From Flaccisagitta enflata (taxonomy: Eukaryota; Chaetognatha; Sagittoidea; Aphragmophora), in NCBI GenBank assembly GCA_965153355.1, contig OZ231127.1, forward strand, positions 78,926,001 through 78,990,000: a stretch of 64,000 nucleotides of DNA, written 5' to 3'. The notes beneath the pieces are model-generated. The model was given only the letters and a program-made list of their open reading frames with translations. It was not told where the DNA came from and made no database searches. A program made the position numbers and the translations under genes. This document shows positions 31,116 through 46,479 of the stretch, piece by piece; position 1 is the stretch's first letter; each line of letters begins with the position of its first letter.

Positions 31116-33273
31116 TCATGCATAAGGGCATTTTATGATATATGCCAGCCGTTTGGAAATGGAGGCGAAGTAGTTCTTGAGCTGATCGTAGGACTCGATT
31201 GAGTAGTAATTATCCTGAAATGAAATAAACAAGATTACTTACTAATCAAACGCAAAGTCCATGAAATAATCCATCATAACTAATGAATGCCATTATCAAG
31301 ATTATCAAGATTCACTCTTAATCTTTTAAATGATCTAAATGTGTATCAATGGAGAGTGACAAAGGGGCGATGGTTGAATTGGCACGTTTCTTCAGGCTAG
31401 TTGGCTTGTCTGTTGGTCAGTTAAATCGAAGGTCACGCCAGAGTTAAGCGCGTCTTTTGGCGCGTCTCAATATACTTGCATGCATTGTTTCTGCAATTTC
31501 CGTAACGATCAGGGTGGGCTTTTGACATGAAATTCGTTCAGAAACCTCTTCATTCAACAGTAGGAGCTACCAGCATTTATTATATGAAAATAATAATATT
31601 GATGAGACCGCCACCCCCCCCCCCCATTCTGCAGTGATAAAAATCCTATCAAAATTTGATACAAATTTTTTCTCATTGAATCCTATGTTAATTAATTGGA
31701 GGGGGGTAACGGTCACATGAAGATCAAATCCCATGGTCATGTAACTTGGCAAATCTTATCATTATGATAAGTGATGGTAGTTCCTGCTGTTGAAGAGGTT
31801 TCTAAAAGAATTTAATGTCGAAAGCCTACCCTGGCAACGATACCTCGCGCTACCTGGTAACGATATCACGTGCTACCTGGTAACGATATCACGCGCTACC
31901 TGGTAACGATACCACGCGCTGCCTCGCCGGTTGCTTTGCGGCAGCGGCTCTGAAGGGGTCGATGACCTATGCTTTCATACATATGGGGAATTTTCTCCTT
32001 CTTCTTCTTCGGCCCCCCCCTCTGACTCAGATCCAAACCTCCAAGCCTAAATCCCTGCCTTGAGGCCCAAATCCCTGCCACAAGGCTGGGATTTAGGCTT
32101 GGAGGCTTGGATCTAAGTCAGAGGGGAGGGGGGTACGGAGGAGCAGAAGAAGAAGAAGAAAATTCCCCATATGTGTGAAAGCATAGGTCATCGAACCCCC
32201 TCAACTCTAACCACAAGCTACCTAGGCAGGGCACGGGTACCGCTGACCATCTAACGCTTTTGCGACTATTTACCTTGACGCCATTGGCTAGTTGTAGAAG
32301 CGTCTTCGCGCCGAGTTGTCTGCTTCTGCCGATTCCGAGTGACACCATCGTCACCTTTTTCGCCGTCAAAAGGGAAACCGGAGTCGTCACCCCGTCAAAG
32401 CTGCGACCGTCACTCATCACGATTACCACCTGATGGGTGACAATATCAACTAAACAGTCGTCACCCCGAGCCTTTAGAGCGTCTGCAATGAATGGGGCGC
32501 ACCGTGTAATCTCGACATTTTTTTCTCAAAGTATGAAAAAAAAACAACTTCGTCTAATGTCGACTGTATAGATTAGACGACATGAGGTTTAGGAACTTTG
32601 TCACATTTTGGTATCTAAATTACACATTTCTAAGTAAAGCGAAGCCACATTTGCAGTTGTCGAAGAAACAAGACATAATTTTCTTGAACTTAAGCGATTT
32701 TTCTCATCCACAATCATCGCCAGCAAAATTACCGATGGATTTGTTTCATTACGTGTATTATTGCGTAAAACACGCTAAGTTTCTGTGTTTGTCACTTCCT
32801 GTCTTTGAACACCACCCTTATGATGATGTTCACCCCCCGCCTTTTCATTGTCGACCGACTAGCGGTCTCAACAACCATAATTTAGCGACTCTACAACCCG
32901 CTAAGGTTACGGACATACTGGGCTTACTGCCCTGCCGAAGAAAAGCAAGTTTTTAGAGAATATATACCTCCGATTGCTCGTTTTACAGTGCTTATTGAAT
33001 CAGAGCAAAAAGATAGAATACATGACTATCTCCACTCACACGATTGACAAAGATAAAAAAATCCACTGCAAATATACGCATTAATCTCCTCTGTTTATAG
33101 TAAATGTGTACATCGTAAACTCGAAATAATTTTAACAATATATGTTTAAACCGCAATATGCAAATGAGCTCAAAGCCGATGTGTGCCGAAACAAGCTAAG
33201 TAAAAGCATAGATACGATCATAAATTATTTCTCATTCTCTTTAAATATATCTATCTATATATCTACCCATCTA

Positions 33274-33359
<86 letters not shown>

Positions 33360-34329
33360 CTCCTCTACTCTCTCTCCCTGTCTCTGCCTCTCGATCGCTG
33401 TCTGTCTGTTTGTCTGGCTGTCTCTCTCTAACACGATTGCTGAAAATGAGGTCTTAAACAGTATTGAAACTGCGGTCCTCTTGGAACTCCACGAAAAAAT
33501 CAGCATTAGCAGTTTGTTAACTAATGCTGAATCTTGGAGCCTGAGTAAAGGTGAAGAAAGTGAGCTTGAAAAGATCGAATTAGGAGCCATCAAGGATCTT
33601 TTCAATCTACCATTGCAAACACCAACTGCAGCAATTCTTTATACCTTCGGCATCCCTTATACCAAACAACGCACTGACAAAATACAGCTTCTCTACCTTC
33701 ACAAACTACTAAACAAGCCAGACTCTGACTGGGAAAAAGGCGCTCTCATGAGGTTAAAAACCTTAAAAGTTGGCTGGTACAAAAAAATCACTACCATTTT
33801 GGAGGAGTATTCGCTGGATCCTGACTTTGAGACTATTAAAAACTACCATCCTAACGAGTGGAAATACAAAGTCACGAAAAGTGTAGAGGAAAAGAATAAA
33901 GAAAGGCTAACTCAAGACCTACACAAGACAGATGACGGACAAAAAATCGCAAAAACAAAAACAGCGACAATCGTTGAAAAGATATCTGATCATCAATACA
34001 TACGAAAACCAATTCCTGAACTACTCCACCTCAATAAACATGAAACGAGAACTCTCATAATGGCACGTTATGGGATGTTAGAGTGCGGCAGGAATCGTGG
34101 TGGAAGCATGAAGAAAAATTGTGAATCATGTAACGTAATTGATGATGAAGAGCATAGACTCAATAAATGTACAAAATGGGAGAACCATAAAGATGAACCT
34201 GAAATTATACCATTTGAACAAATTTATTCAAATGACTTAGATTCAATTAAACAGATATTGTATAGAATCACTTCTATCTGGAACACGAAAAACGGGCAAG
34301 GTTCCATGATAACGTGAACACTATTCTCC

Positions 34330-34376
<47 letters not shown>

Positions 34377-34567
34377 AGGTTGAAAAATGTACGATGTTTG
34401 ATGAAAATCATTCTTTAGCATGAACATCATTTTCTGGGGCTTGTTATACCTCATTGTAATTGTAATAATGAACTATTTATTATTTATTGGTACTTCGGTA
34501 CTGCTCAAACAATTTTTGTTGGTGTGTGTAACACATTATGAGCAATAAAATCCAATCCAATCCAATC

Positions 34568-34620
<53 letters not shown>

Positions 34621-37600
34621 ACCTTGGCCACATCTGGTTCACTTCGGAAGATCATGTCCTTGTTGGTCTTGAATAGCGCTCTTCCGATGTAAGTCCCTCC
34701 TTGTCTATAGGACACATTGTCCAAAGCCTTCATTACGTCTTCTTTGGACGTGTACCTAAAAAAAAGTACATCGCTACTCTTATGAAAGAGAAACATATCG
34801 TAGCTCTGTTATTTTAAGTTAATAAGTTATATCACGTTTTCCTTCTTTCGCCCCACAAAGCTCCTAAGCACATCCACACTTTGAGTCTTTGACATACTGA
34901 ATGATTATATGTACTACCTAGCTCATAGATATACGGACACCTGAAAACGAGCATCAACTTTAGAAAAGTGCTGCGCCTAAGCAAAATAAGTTACTGACCC
35001 CAGATTGGTCGCATTTGAAAGTTGTTAAACAACTTTTTGAAATGAGCCTAATCTGGTGTCAGCAACTCAATTTGTTTAATAGCAGCACCTCTCTAAAGTT
35101 GATGCTACTTTTCAAGTGTCCGTATATCTATGAGCTAGATAGTAATGCTTTCACGCTCACGTCATTGGCTCGTGTATTTCTGTATTCTGTATTGCGGTAA
35201 TCATATATGCACGGCTCATTTTTAGTTGCGGACACGCAACTCTATAAGAGGCTTTGTCCGTCCGTCCGTCCGTCCGTCCGTCCGTCCGTCCGTCCGTCCG
35301 TCCGTCCGTCCGTCCGTCCGTAACCATCGAGTGGAAAATTGAGAAAACGCGCATTTCCGCCCCTGCCCACCCGTCCGCAACTGATGGCCGTGTATCCGGC
35401 CTTGTTTCAATAGGGGCGAAAAGCCTAAAGGATCTGCAGCATATGCATACATATGGAGAGTTTAGAACATAGAAGTGGAAAGTGGAGCGAACGGAAGAAG
35501 AAGCAGAACAAGGAAGAACAGGAGCGAGCAGGCTGACAGAAGCAGAAGCAGATCTAGGGTAAATGACGGCAAAAAACCGTTGAAGACCATAGACCCCCTC
35601 CAGCTTCAAAATGGACAGAAGAAATAATATTCCATCTAAGAATAAAAGCGTCGCTATTTACTTCCAAAATGGAAACGGGAATCCATCAAAACAAAGATTA
35701 ACATTAGAAGCAATTGAAAGGCTAGAAGAGAGTCACTATGTTGTAGCAATCTTTAATGACGTCAAAACACAAAGCGCGGAAAACATACAAATTGACGGTT
35801 ACTCAACCTTGTTAAGGAATGATGAAAAAAATCGACACTATGCTGGAGGCGTTAGCATACTTTTCCCGGAAAAATGGACGGCCAAAGTGATAGAACAAGA
35901 ATGTAAAGAAGCTCTAATTGTCGAACTACAAATAGCAGATTATGAGATCATCATTGCGACTTGCTATAATCACCCTAATAAATCGATTAACAAGAATTTC
36001 CTTAACAAACTGAACGAATTGAACAAAAGAAACAATAAGAAAATACTTTTAATCGGTGATTTTAACTGTGCTGCCTTTGAATTTGGAAGCCGCACAGACA
36101 CGAACCAAGGGACAGAGCTTGTTAACTCTATTGCTGAAATCGGACTTAATTACGTCATGAATGACACGCCTACGTTTGTCAGTCGAATAAATGGTGAATG
36201 GAATATTTTGGATCTGGCATTTTCAAGCGACAAATTGATTGATGACATATTGGAATTTGAAATCGGGCCCCCGACAGAAAGTGACCATTTTCCGATTATA
36301 ATGAAGATAAATTATTCAACAAATCAAGATGAACGAGTGAAAAAAATAAAAGATTGGAAGAAATTTAAGGACGAATTGAAAAACAACAATGAAATAAATG
36401 AAATGAAACTAACATTGATAGATCTAAAAGCGGAAGCTAAAACTGAAGATTGCAACATTTCGTCAATTTGTGACAGCATCGACGCCTGCGTAAATGCGTT
36501 CACCTGCATCGTCAATAGAGCACAATCAAATTCAACGACAACAAGAAAAGTGAAAATAAAAAAAGATTTTAAAATCAATTCAGACACGCGGGAAATGATA
36601 AAAGAGAGAAGAAGACTAGTTGATCTTATAAAAACTAATAAAAATAGAATTGATGTGACAACTTTAAAAACCGAATTGAATAAAACGACGACAAAAATGA
36701 GATCGCTGCTTAAAAGAGACCAGATGATGGATTTTGAAAAGAAAACAAATTTCATTGCGGAGTCAAAAGATGGTAAAAAGAAATGGAAGATTTTCAACGA
36801 TTTAATGAACAGAAAAAAAAGAGACAACGCACCAATAACGCATTTAAAAAAAGAAAATGGACAATTGACTAAAGACACAAAGGAGATTGTAAATAGACAC
36901 GCAGAAAGACTAAAAAACACCCATCAACCACGTCCACCGGAAGAAAGAGACAAAAAATGGGTTGAATCAATAAAACACGACAACAATGAAAATAAACAAT
37001 TTTTAACACCCCATAGAATAACAAACGAAAATGGCGATGAGCTTCTCGAGTCGATTGTCAACTACAACAATATCGTCAACATCATCCGCGACTTGAAGAC
37101 AAACACGGCCGCGGGCGACGACGGCATTGACAACGAGACGATCAAGCAGCTGCCTAAGAACGCACTCGAGCTCCTGACGATCATCTTCGACATCAGCATA
37201 CAGGTAGGCTTCTTTCCAAGTACCTGGAAGCGTGCTCGTGTGAAAATGGTGTTAAAACCAGGGAAAAAAAGTGATGACTCTGCCAATTATAGGCCAATCT
37301 CCCTTTTGAGCTGCGTTGGCAAATTACTTGAAAAACTGCTGAAACAATCGATTGATCTTGCCAACAAAGCTAATGCCATTATTCCCGAGCTCCATGCAGG
37401 ATTTCGCCCCAAAAGATCGACTCAGGAGTGTTTTACGAGACTTGGCGAACAAATGGCGTCGGTTCGGCAGACAAAACGCGTCGCCGCCACTGCCTTCGTG
37501 GATCTTGAGAAGTGCTTTGATCGCCTCGACCATGACGTGCTGAAGTATCGACTTCGACGACTTCCACTCCCTTCCAAAACCACAAGGACAATCGCGTCAT

Positions 37601-39277
37601 TTGTTACAAATCGCCGCTTATACGTTGAAGAAAATGGCATCATGTCGGAGGAGGTGACGATGGCTTCTGGGGCGCCCCAAGGAGCCATCTTGTCGCCAAC
37701 TTTATACATCCTCTACACCCACGACGCGCCACTGATCAATGACGACGACGAAGGATCGAGTTTGTATGCAGACGATACAGCTTTATGGACTATAGGAAAC
37801 AACGCGAGAGAAGCGGTAGCCCTACTCCAACGCCGACTGAGTATCCTTGAAGACTGGTGCCGACGATGGCGCCTCCACCCGGCGCCGACAAAAACCGATA
37901 TAGTCGCCTTCTCAAACTCTAAACAACAAATTGGCAGAGCGGAAGAAATGGACGTGACGTTGATGGGAAAAACGATCTCATGGAAATCAGGTGTCAAATT
38001 TTTAGGTGTAAATCTCGAAAATAATTGGAAATGGTCGACACACATTGACTACCTGATTAGTAACAATTATCCAAAAGTGTGTGCTATTGCGAGACTGAAT
38101 AGAAGAATTGGCCACAGTGACCGTGCTATGATATTAAACGTTTTTAATTCTCTAATCATGTCCACTTTTGAATACTCTTGTATTTCATTCCTCAATATGC
38201 CTAAATCACAATGGGATAGAGTGGAAAGTTTTTTGACGAGATCATTGAAACAGATTTTTGATTTGCCTCTTCATATGAGTTCTGAAACTGCGCGGGGAAT
38301 TTTCATGGCTGAGACTTTTAGAGAGAGACTGGAAAGATTCGCTGCCAAACGATCGGTTAAAATGTTCAATGATTCACCTTTAACGAGAGATCTTGTTGCA
38401 AATTATGGCTTGTACGCTGATTTGAATGGCAAAGACACGATTTTAGACAGACTTGTTGCGCTTAGTGGATTAACGGAAATTGAAGATTGCTACCTGTGCC
38501 ACTTTCATATTGATCATAGCTGTGTGAAAATGAGTTAAGCTTAAGGAAAAAAACAAAGTAATGTTTTGGCCTGCTCCTTGTACTTATCACTTTATAACGA
38601 TTTTGTTTGTGCTTTCCAATCCATCGTTTCCCCCCCCCCCCCCATCACCGATTGTCTTTATGCTAGTAGGGTGATCTTTTGGTTCTAATTGTCTTGCCGC
38701 GATGACGAAGGGTACTTAATAAGCTGACGAGACTACCTTTTTATTAGCAGTAGAAAAATATTGAACAATGCTTTTACAATGTCAAATTGTATTTTTTTTT
38801 CATTCTTATCGAATCATACCAATTATCCTATATCAATGCGTACACATGGTCATTAGCTAATCTTATGAATTGAATCTGTCTTTTGGCACTTCAAATGTTT
38901 TTACGCGCTTCTCCCCATTCTCATAAGATGAAGACCCACCGTTCTTCTATTTTTAGCTCGAGCACTAAATGCAATCGGGGCATTTCGATTAATTGACCGT
39001 GTTTTTATCTTTGTAATTAGGCCATTGTGTAGTACGACTACTCCTGTGAGTAGCCATTCGCTGGTGTGTAGAATTACCTCTTAAGGTGCCCGCAAGGCGC
39101 CCGAGGGTGTTGTTAATAAATTCATTTCATTTCATTTCATTTCATTTCATTCATTTCATTTCATTTCATTTCATAGAACAAATGTCTCATGTATCGCTAT
39201 GTCTCTCTTCAAGTGTGTGTGAGTGACTGAGTATTTCTTTGTTTATCCTCGTTCTTCCCCTTCTCCGTCTAATTGGA

Positions 39278-39362
<85 letters not shown>

Positions 39363-42286
39363 AATGAACATTAAGTTAGTTCTACATGTACACTTTTTAT
39401 TTTTTATAAGAACCTAGTTTATAAGAACATCAAACCTTGAAATCGCTCGTTGTAGTTATTTTACTAGTACACTTTTTTTTTATAAGCACGCACTTTTTTT
39501 GGCTGACGCTGAGCGTGCTTAGCAAAATCTCATTTTCGAGGCTGAAATGTGCTTAAATGCGTGCTTAATTTTTATCAGTAAGTAATTATCCTATTCAGTA
39601 TAGAACAAAATACACAGTTGGGTATAGAAAACAGTTTAGCATAGAGTATTTTATAGTATAGAATGAAATATAGTATAAAATATGATAATGATTGTATTTT
39701 TTATAAAAAAATATACAGTATCTCTCACTGATGCTGTCCTATTTTCATATAAACCATGGGATGAGATTAGTATCTTGATCTACTATAAACTTCTTAGATT
39801 TTTGAGGTTATTTAGTATCATAATATATTATTCTTTTTAGGTGGTCTTTTTTACAGCAATAAATTTTTTTTTAACAATAGTATCTAAGCAATAATATTCT
39901 TAAATACTAATAGAAATTCAATTATTCTTATCAGTATCAAAATTCTAAATGTACTGACAAATTGATATTATTGATAATTTCAATTTCTATTAAAGTTTCT
40001 ATTGGTTTTTGTGAAATTCCAAGCAAAAATGTCTAAGAATTGGCATACTTTTATAAATTCACCAAAAATTCTTTTTCAAATTGGAAATCTCAGCCTGGAG
40101 CGTGCTTAGCAATGTGCTTAAATTTTCCCAATATCTGAGGCTGGGCGTGCTTATAAACGAGGTGCTTATATAAAAAAAAAAGTGTACCTATCTTTATCTC
40201 TTTTGAAGGCTTCAGAAAAAAAAATGATGTTCTTATAAAAAATAAAAAGTGTACAGTTTCGGCTAGAGTGGTTTTAGCCAAACTTGAATCGCGTTTGTTC
40301 ATTTTTCTTCTTCACTCGTGGATCATGCGCGCAGCAAAGCACAGCATCGATGATCGATGAGTATCGTCTTAGTATGACTCAGCCTCTAGTTCTGACAGCT
40401 CCGTAAACATGGGGAGAAAATGTGGGAAAGGGATATGTTTTGCATGATGGGTCGGTGCGTGAAACACTGAAACAGCGTACAAGGATTTGAATGACGATTG
40501 AAATAAACTAAACAGAAAACTCCCGTTTGCATAAATCTTACAAAACAAAACGAAAACTTCGACATCGTAGACATCAGAGGTATAAGGAGGTATGAGGAGG
40601 TATAAGGAGGAAAAAAACAAATCTCACTAAAACGTATGGGTAAGTGGCAGAAAGAATAAACAATACATCAACATGGAATTGGACGTAGCGGAGCATTATC
40701 CTATTACTTGTCATAATCTTCAAATCACCAAAGGCTTGGGAAGAGGACAATTTTCATGTCGCATTTGCAACAAATCCTTTCGTAACGCATCCGCCAAAAC
40801 CGAGCACAATCAAATCGTACATAACGGGAAACGAGTTCGTTGTCCCGAATGTAAAAAACTCTTTCGCGGGTGTCCCAATTTCTCGACGCATAAAAGGAAT
40901 GTTCATCGTAGCTGCGGCAGTGGAAACGTCGTATTTCTGAGACAAGAAGCTGGAGAAGTGGAAGGAGGGGAAGGAGGAGGGGGAGTTAGAGTTGCAGAAA
41001 AACGTGGAGCCACCGCTAATCCGTCGCGGACGTTAGTTTCACGAAAGACTGGGGAGAGAAACTTAAAGATTCGTGGATTAACGCTTGAAGATGTCCTTTT
41101 GGAACCCGTCGTTGCAGTCCATCGGCTCGAGATGAATGCGGGAAACCGAATAGCTTGGGTTCAACACGTGCAAGATCAAGTACGGCCACATCATCGACAA
41201 CGACAACAGCAACAGAAACATCAACAAAGAGAACATCTTCCACACCAGCAAGAACAATGTAATCGTCAGCAGCTGCAGCAAAAACGACAAAAAAAACAAC
41301 AGCAACCTCAAAAACATCAGCAGCAACATCAGCAGAGTCAACTACAGCACCAATCAAGCTCCAAAGCGCTCGTATCAAGAAAAGATCTTCAAATTCAGCA
41401 GCGGCAACAAGGAGGAATCGTCGCAAAGACGTCGAATATTCCATCAAATTCATCTAATAAGCCGAGTTGTCGAATTTGCGGCAAATCTTTAGCCAACAGA
41501 AGCGCGTTGAAATCTCATTTGGATTTTATTCACGGCGGGAAAAGAATTCGATGCGAAAAATGCGGAGGAGAATTCAAAGGCAGGTCTAATTTCTCCATTC
41601 ACAGGAGAGATTTGCACGATGGAGCGGCCGACTGGACCGAAATTTGGACAGGAAAAGGGGGTGGTGGAGGTGGTGGTAGTGGCGATGGTAATGATCGTGG
41701 TGGTAGCAGTTGTGGTGGCGGTGATGGTGGAAGTGGCAGTGGCGATGGTTGTGGTGGTGATAGTCTAGGAGAGAATGAAGAGGTCGATTGTTACGACGGT
41801 AACGAGAATAGAACCAATAATACAGGCGAAAAACATGGAAAAGAAATGGGATTAGCAATAGCAAGTAACACCGGAACTGTTATGAAAGGAAAAGGAAAAA
41901 CGAGTACCGCTGCAAATGTACCGACGAGCGAAAATTGCAAATCTCAAACATTCCGGATGATATCACGAAGGCCGAAAACTAGTTCAAAACCGACGGAAAA
42001 GTCAACAGAACCGTCAATAACGTCTATTTCTGTGGAAGAAACATCGCCGTCAATGTCGTCAGCGTCAATAACGCCATCGGCGTCGACAGCGACGGAGAGA
42101 CGTGGAGAGCCTGCGCTTCCACAGACCGAACAACAGACGGAACAACACGATTCTTACGAGGGTAATCTTTTGCAACTTGTGCAAAAACTACGTGATCAGC
42201 AAATGCAAACTCAGCTGCAAATGCTGTCTCTTATGGCTTTATTGAATAGTCGCGGCGGAAATGGTAGTGGCGAGACCGGTAGCGGG

Positions 42287-42327
<41 letters not shown>

Positions 42328-42390
42328 CGGCGGCGGAACAATGTCAACCGCGTCATTAACCGAAAATAGCATCCTGAAACAAATTGAGCG

Positions 42391-42472
<82 letters not shown>

Positions 42473-45400
42473 CCCCGACCAGCTATGAAAGAAGAAATCC
42501 TCTCGTTGTCAACATCACCCAACGAGAACCGGATTCTCTCTCCCGTTTCCAAATTTGCCACAGTTTCAAACTCCTCTTCCTCTTTTTCCTCCTCTTCCTC
42601 TTTCACCCCCACATCCTCCTCCTCTTCCTCCTCCAACTGTCTCTCGCTCAAATTCGTTGACAGATCGTCGACAACTTTATCATCTCAAGCTGTTGACGAG
42701 AAGATATCTTCGCACAGTTGTGGTGCAAGCACTCCTACCTTCACCCCTGAATCCTCTACTTCTCATTCCTTTTCCTCCTCCATCAAAGCCGCTTCCTCTT
42801 CTTCCCCCTCCTCCTCTTCCTCTATGGTCATCCGGTGCCCCTTCTGCGCGATTTCGCTCGACCCGGCCCTCGATTCCGATCGTCTGCATCTTCTGGAACA
42901 TTTGGAGCTTTACGTCGGCAAAACTCTTTGTCCTCTTTGCCGACGCGCGTGCGAGTCCGAACGCGACGTGTCGGTGCACTTGATGTCGACGCACGGAAGC
43001 ATGCAGAAGCACGTCTGCGGAGAATCGAATTGTCGACGCGCGTTTTGGACATTGAAAGACTTGAATCGACATAGACAGACGCACCGAAAGGAGGATGTAG
43101 TTGTGATTGATTGATCGATTCACTTGCAGAAACATTCATTTGCACCCGAGTCATAAGATAAGACTAGTGAAATGGTATCATTTATAGCCATAGAATGGGC
43201 TTTTGTTCCATAGGATCCTTGTTGTTGCCTATTTCAATTGTTAGCCTTCCGCTTTTGAAATAAAGATTAAAAAGAATTTATATACCGGGTTTCTTCTTAT
43301 GCATTATATCAGTCTAGATCTCTCTTCATAGTAATCATAGATCAATTCCAACGAATTATGCATGATGGAGCCATACTTAATTGACGAATGAGAGACAGAT
43401 GGAATTTTGAACTTAAATACAGAGGTAAATCTACACTCTCACCTATTCAATTTGAAATTGGTGTAGGGGTAAGTGTTGAAGGTGAGTAGACCGACTCTCG
43501 TCGAGGTCTTGGAGATGCTGAAGAGGTTGGTCAACTCCTTGACAAATTCGATTCCTTGTTTGAAGTCGTTTTTGCCGACGCTGACCGAAGAATCCACTAC
43601 AAAAACCAAATCCACTTTCGTGCTTTCTGTTGGCGAGAAAGAAGGACAGATGGATACACGGTCACTCAACTCGCGTGCGGGTGGGCAGGAGTATTGATAG
43701 AGTAGGCTATTCAGGGCTATTCAAGCATTTGGACAGGGAAAATGATCTAATAACTGTGTGGCAGAGTATAAGTGATCCATTGAGGAGTGACGGCAGTTAG
43801 CAAGGGCAAGAAGACGGCAAGACGGTATCAACGTTTTATTCGTAATTCAGTTTGAGCCAAAGGATTCGTATTCCTTCTTACCACAAGGTGGCCCCGGTGA
43901 TGGCGTCGGCGGTGGGTTGCAGGAGACATCTGTCAGATGGAAGATGAAAGACGCTATAGACAAATAGTCGCAAAAGCGTTAGATGGTCAGCGGTACCCGT
44001 TGCCCCTAAGTGAGTGTATGAGGGTGTGAGGTGGTGAGAGGGGCAGCGGCCCCGAAGGAGCCGATGACCTATGCTGTTTTTATTTGAGCCTGGAGGCTGG
44101 AATTGGGGCCTTGAAGCTGGGATTTGAGCTTAGAGGTGGGGATTTGAGCCTCGTGGCTGAGATTTGAGCCTTGAGACTGGGATTTGACCCTCGAGGTTGG
44201 GATTTGAGCCTCAAGGCTGGGATTTGGGCCAAGAGGCTGGGATTTGGGCCTAGAGGCTGGGATTTGGGCCTTGAGGCTGGGATTTGGGCCTTGAGGCTGG
44301 GATTTGGGCCTTGAAGCCGGGATTTGGGCCTCGAGGCTGAGATTTGGGCAATGAGGCTAGGATTTGGGCCTTGAGGCTGGGATTTGGGCCTCGAGGCTAG
44401 GATTTGCGCCTTGAGGCTGGGATTTGGGCCTAGAGGCTGGAATTTGGGCCTTGAGGCTGGGATTTGGGCCTTGAGGCTGGGATTTGGGCCTCAAGGCTAG
44501 AATTTGGGTCTCTGGGCCAGAATTTGGGTCACTGGGCTAGAATTTGGGCCTAGAAGCTAGAGGGGCGGGTACGGACATGAAGGAGAAATTTCTGCATATG
44601 TGAAAGCATAGGTCATCGGCCCCTTCGGGGCCGCTGCCCAAAAATAGAGTACCAATAGACAGTCATTGGTATTGTTCATAATGATATGGAAATCGAGTCC
44701 GAATAATTCGTCGTCTTCGATTTTTTTTCTTCCTTGATGATTATTGAAATTGTCTGCCTCTGTCGCTCAATTTGCTGACGAATAAAGACCATAAATAGTC
44801 TCAAAGAGAACATTTTCTAATCAAGTGGAACACGTCCGTCACAATGCCCAAGCTATAAATGGAGGAAGGCCTTGTGAACCCTCACTGACTAGTTAATAAT
44901 AATAGTTAATAATAGTTAATAATAATAGGCGCACCACTTCTAGTTTTCCATAAAACAGAATGGGAAAAACGATGCTTTTCAATCTAATCTTATGAATGAT
45001 TTTACCTGCTTTGGCGAAAGTAATGGCGCCGAAATCGCCATCTGAAGGCACAGACACGACTCCATTTTGGATGGAACCGAGGAAAGGTGATTCTGGCTTG
45101 GAAACGGAAACCGACACGCCACCACCTGATTAGGATCGAGGGAGTGGGTTTTATTTAGGCCTGATTTGCATAATGAAGTCTCGATGAAAATATAGGTCTT
45201 GCTAATAAAAAGAAAACTTCATAGTTAACTTATATAGAGCAATTTTGAAATGAAACGCTGAGATGAATTTTGCACTGCAATAGCGGCGGATATTATTTCT
45301 CCAGTAGATTCCTTTTGTCATCAATACCAAGTGATGTTTTGGACCATTATAATTACCGCCTTACTCGCAACCCCGTTGGATTTAGTTTCTTTTGCGTATT

Positions 45401-46410
45401 CAAAATGGGCTGTAGCTGAAAATCACAATTGAATAATTAGCAATTTGGCATGCAGTGGCTGACGAGTCTCTGGGCAGTGGGCACGCTATTGAGTCCAATT
45501 TCTACAATTTCTTCAAGTTTTGGATGATAACGATTAAATTGACCGCACGCGACTAAGAGCCTCACGAGCGGTTTTTTCTTGCATCACTGCATCGCCCATG
45601 CCGGCCTGCTCACGGTAGACATTGTATCTTCATCGCTGCTCCTGCCCACGTGCTTGCGCGCTTAGGCTTTGACTATTTACCTTTATTGTTGATCACGCCG
45701 GAATGAATCGCAGAAAGGCACACGGGAGAATGGACGGTGTATGGACCAGAGCCCTAGTTATTTTCATACAAAATTGCAATGTGAGTATAACCAGTGACGC
45801 GGGGTTTCAAAATTGTCGTGGGCCGCTGGGCAGGGGCGCACAACCTCCCTTCGCACCCCCTTTTCACACATACACTTTTTTTTTTATAAGAGACCAGTTT
45901 ATAAGAGACATGAGCCTGAGATTTGCCAAAATTTTAAGAACAAAATAAGAAACAGCCCAGGCTGAGATTTAGTCTTGGCCATTTTCTAAAGAACTTTTTT
46001 TTCAGTTTCTTATTCAAAACATGAATTGTATTGAAATTTTTCAGAAATATAAGTTTTTTATCATTAAAAATGACTTCTTTTTCTTATTTGCCTATGAAAT
46101 CAGGCATTTTAAAAAAACAAAACATGATGATCATCAAGTTTAAGATACAATTGTTGTAAATAAGGTATTTTTATACGATTTTTATATTTGTAAACATCGG
46201 AGAAATTAAGAACACTTTAAGAGAATTTCAGGCTGAAAATGGCTGAAAAATTAAGAACACCCAGGCTGATTTCAAAAAAGTTGTCTCTTATAAAAAAAAA
46301 AGTGTACACAAACAAATGCAGGAGTGGAACTGCACGTTTCTACACTTTTTGATAATTACGAATCAATGGACAGACAAAATATGCATGTCTGTCTGTCTGT
46401 CTCTCTCTCG

Positions 46411-46479
<69 letters not shown>

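Noticed and set aside
32582-32956. A 124-codon plus-strand frame
   Set aside because: Lies in an intron, lacks a domain, and its C-terminus reads into low-complexity sequence.
33142-33430. N-terminal part of the 391-codon frame upstream of the truncated LINE
   Set aside because: This part is CTGT/CT microsatellite that happens to be open; the element-like protein begins near 33431.
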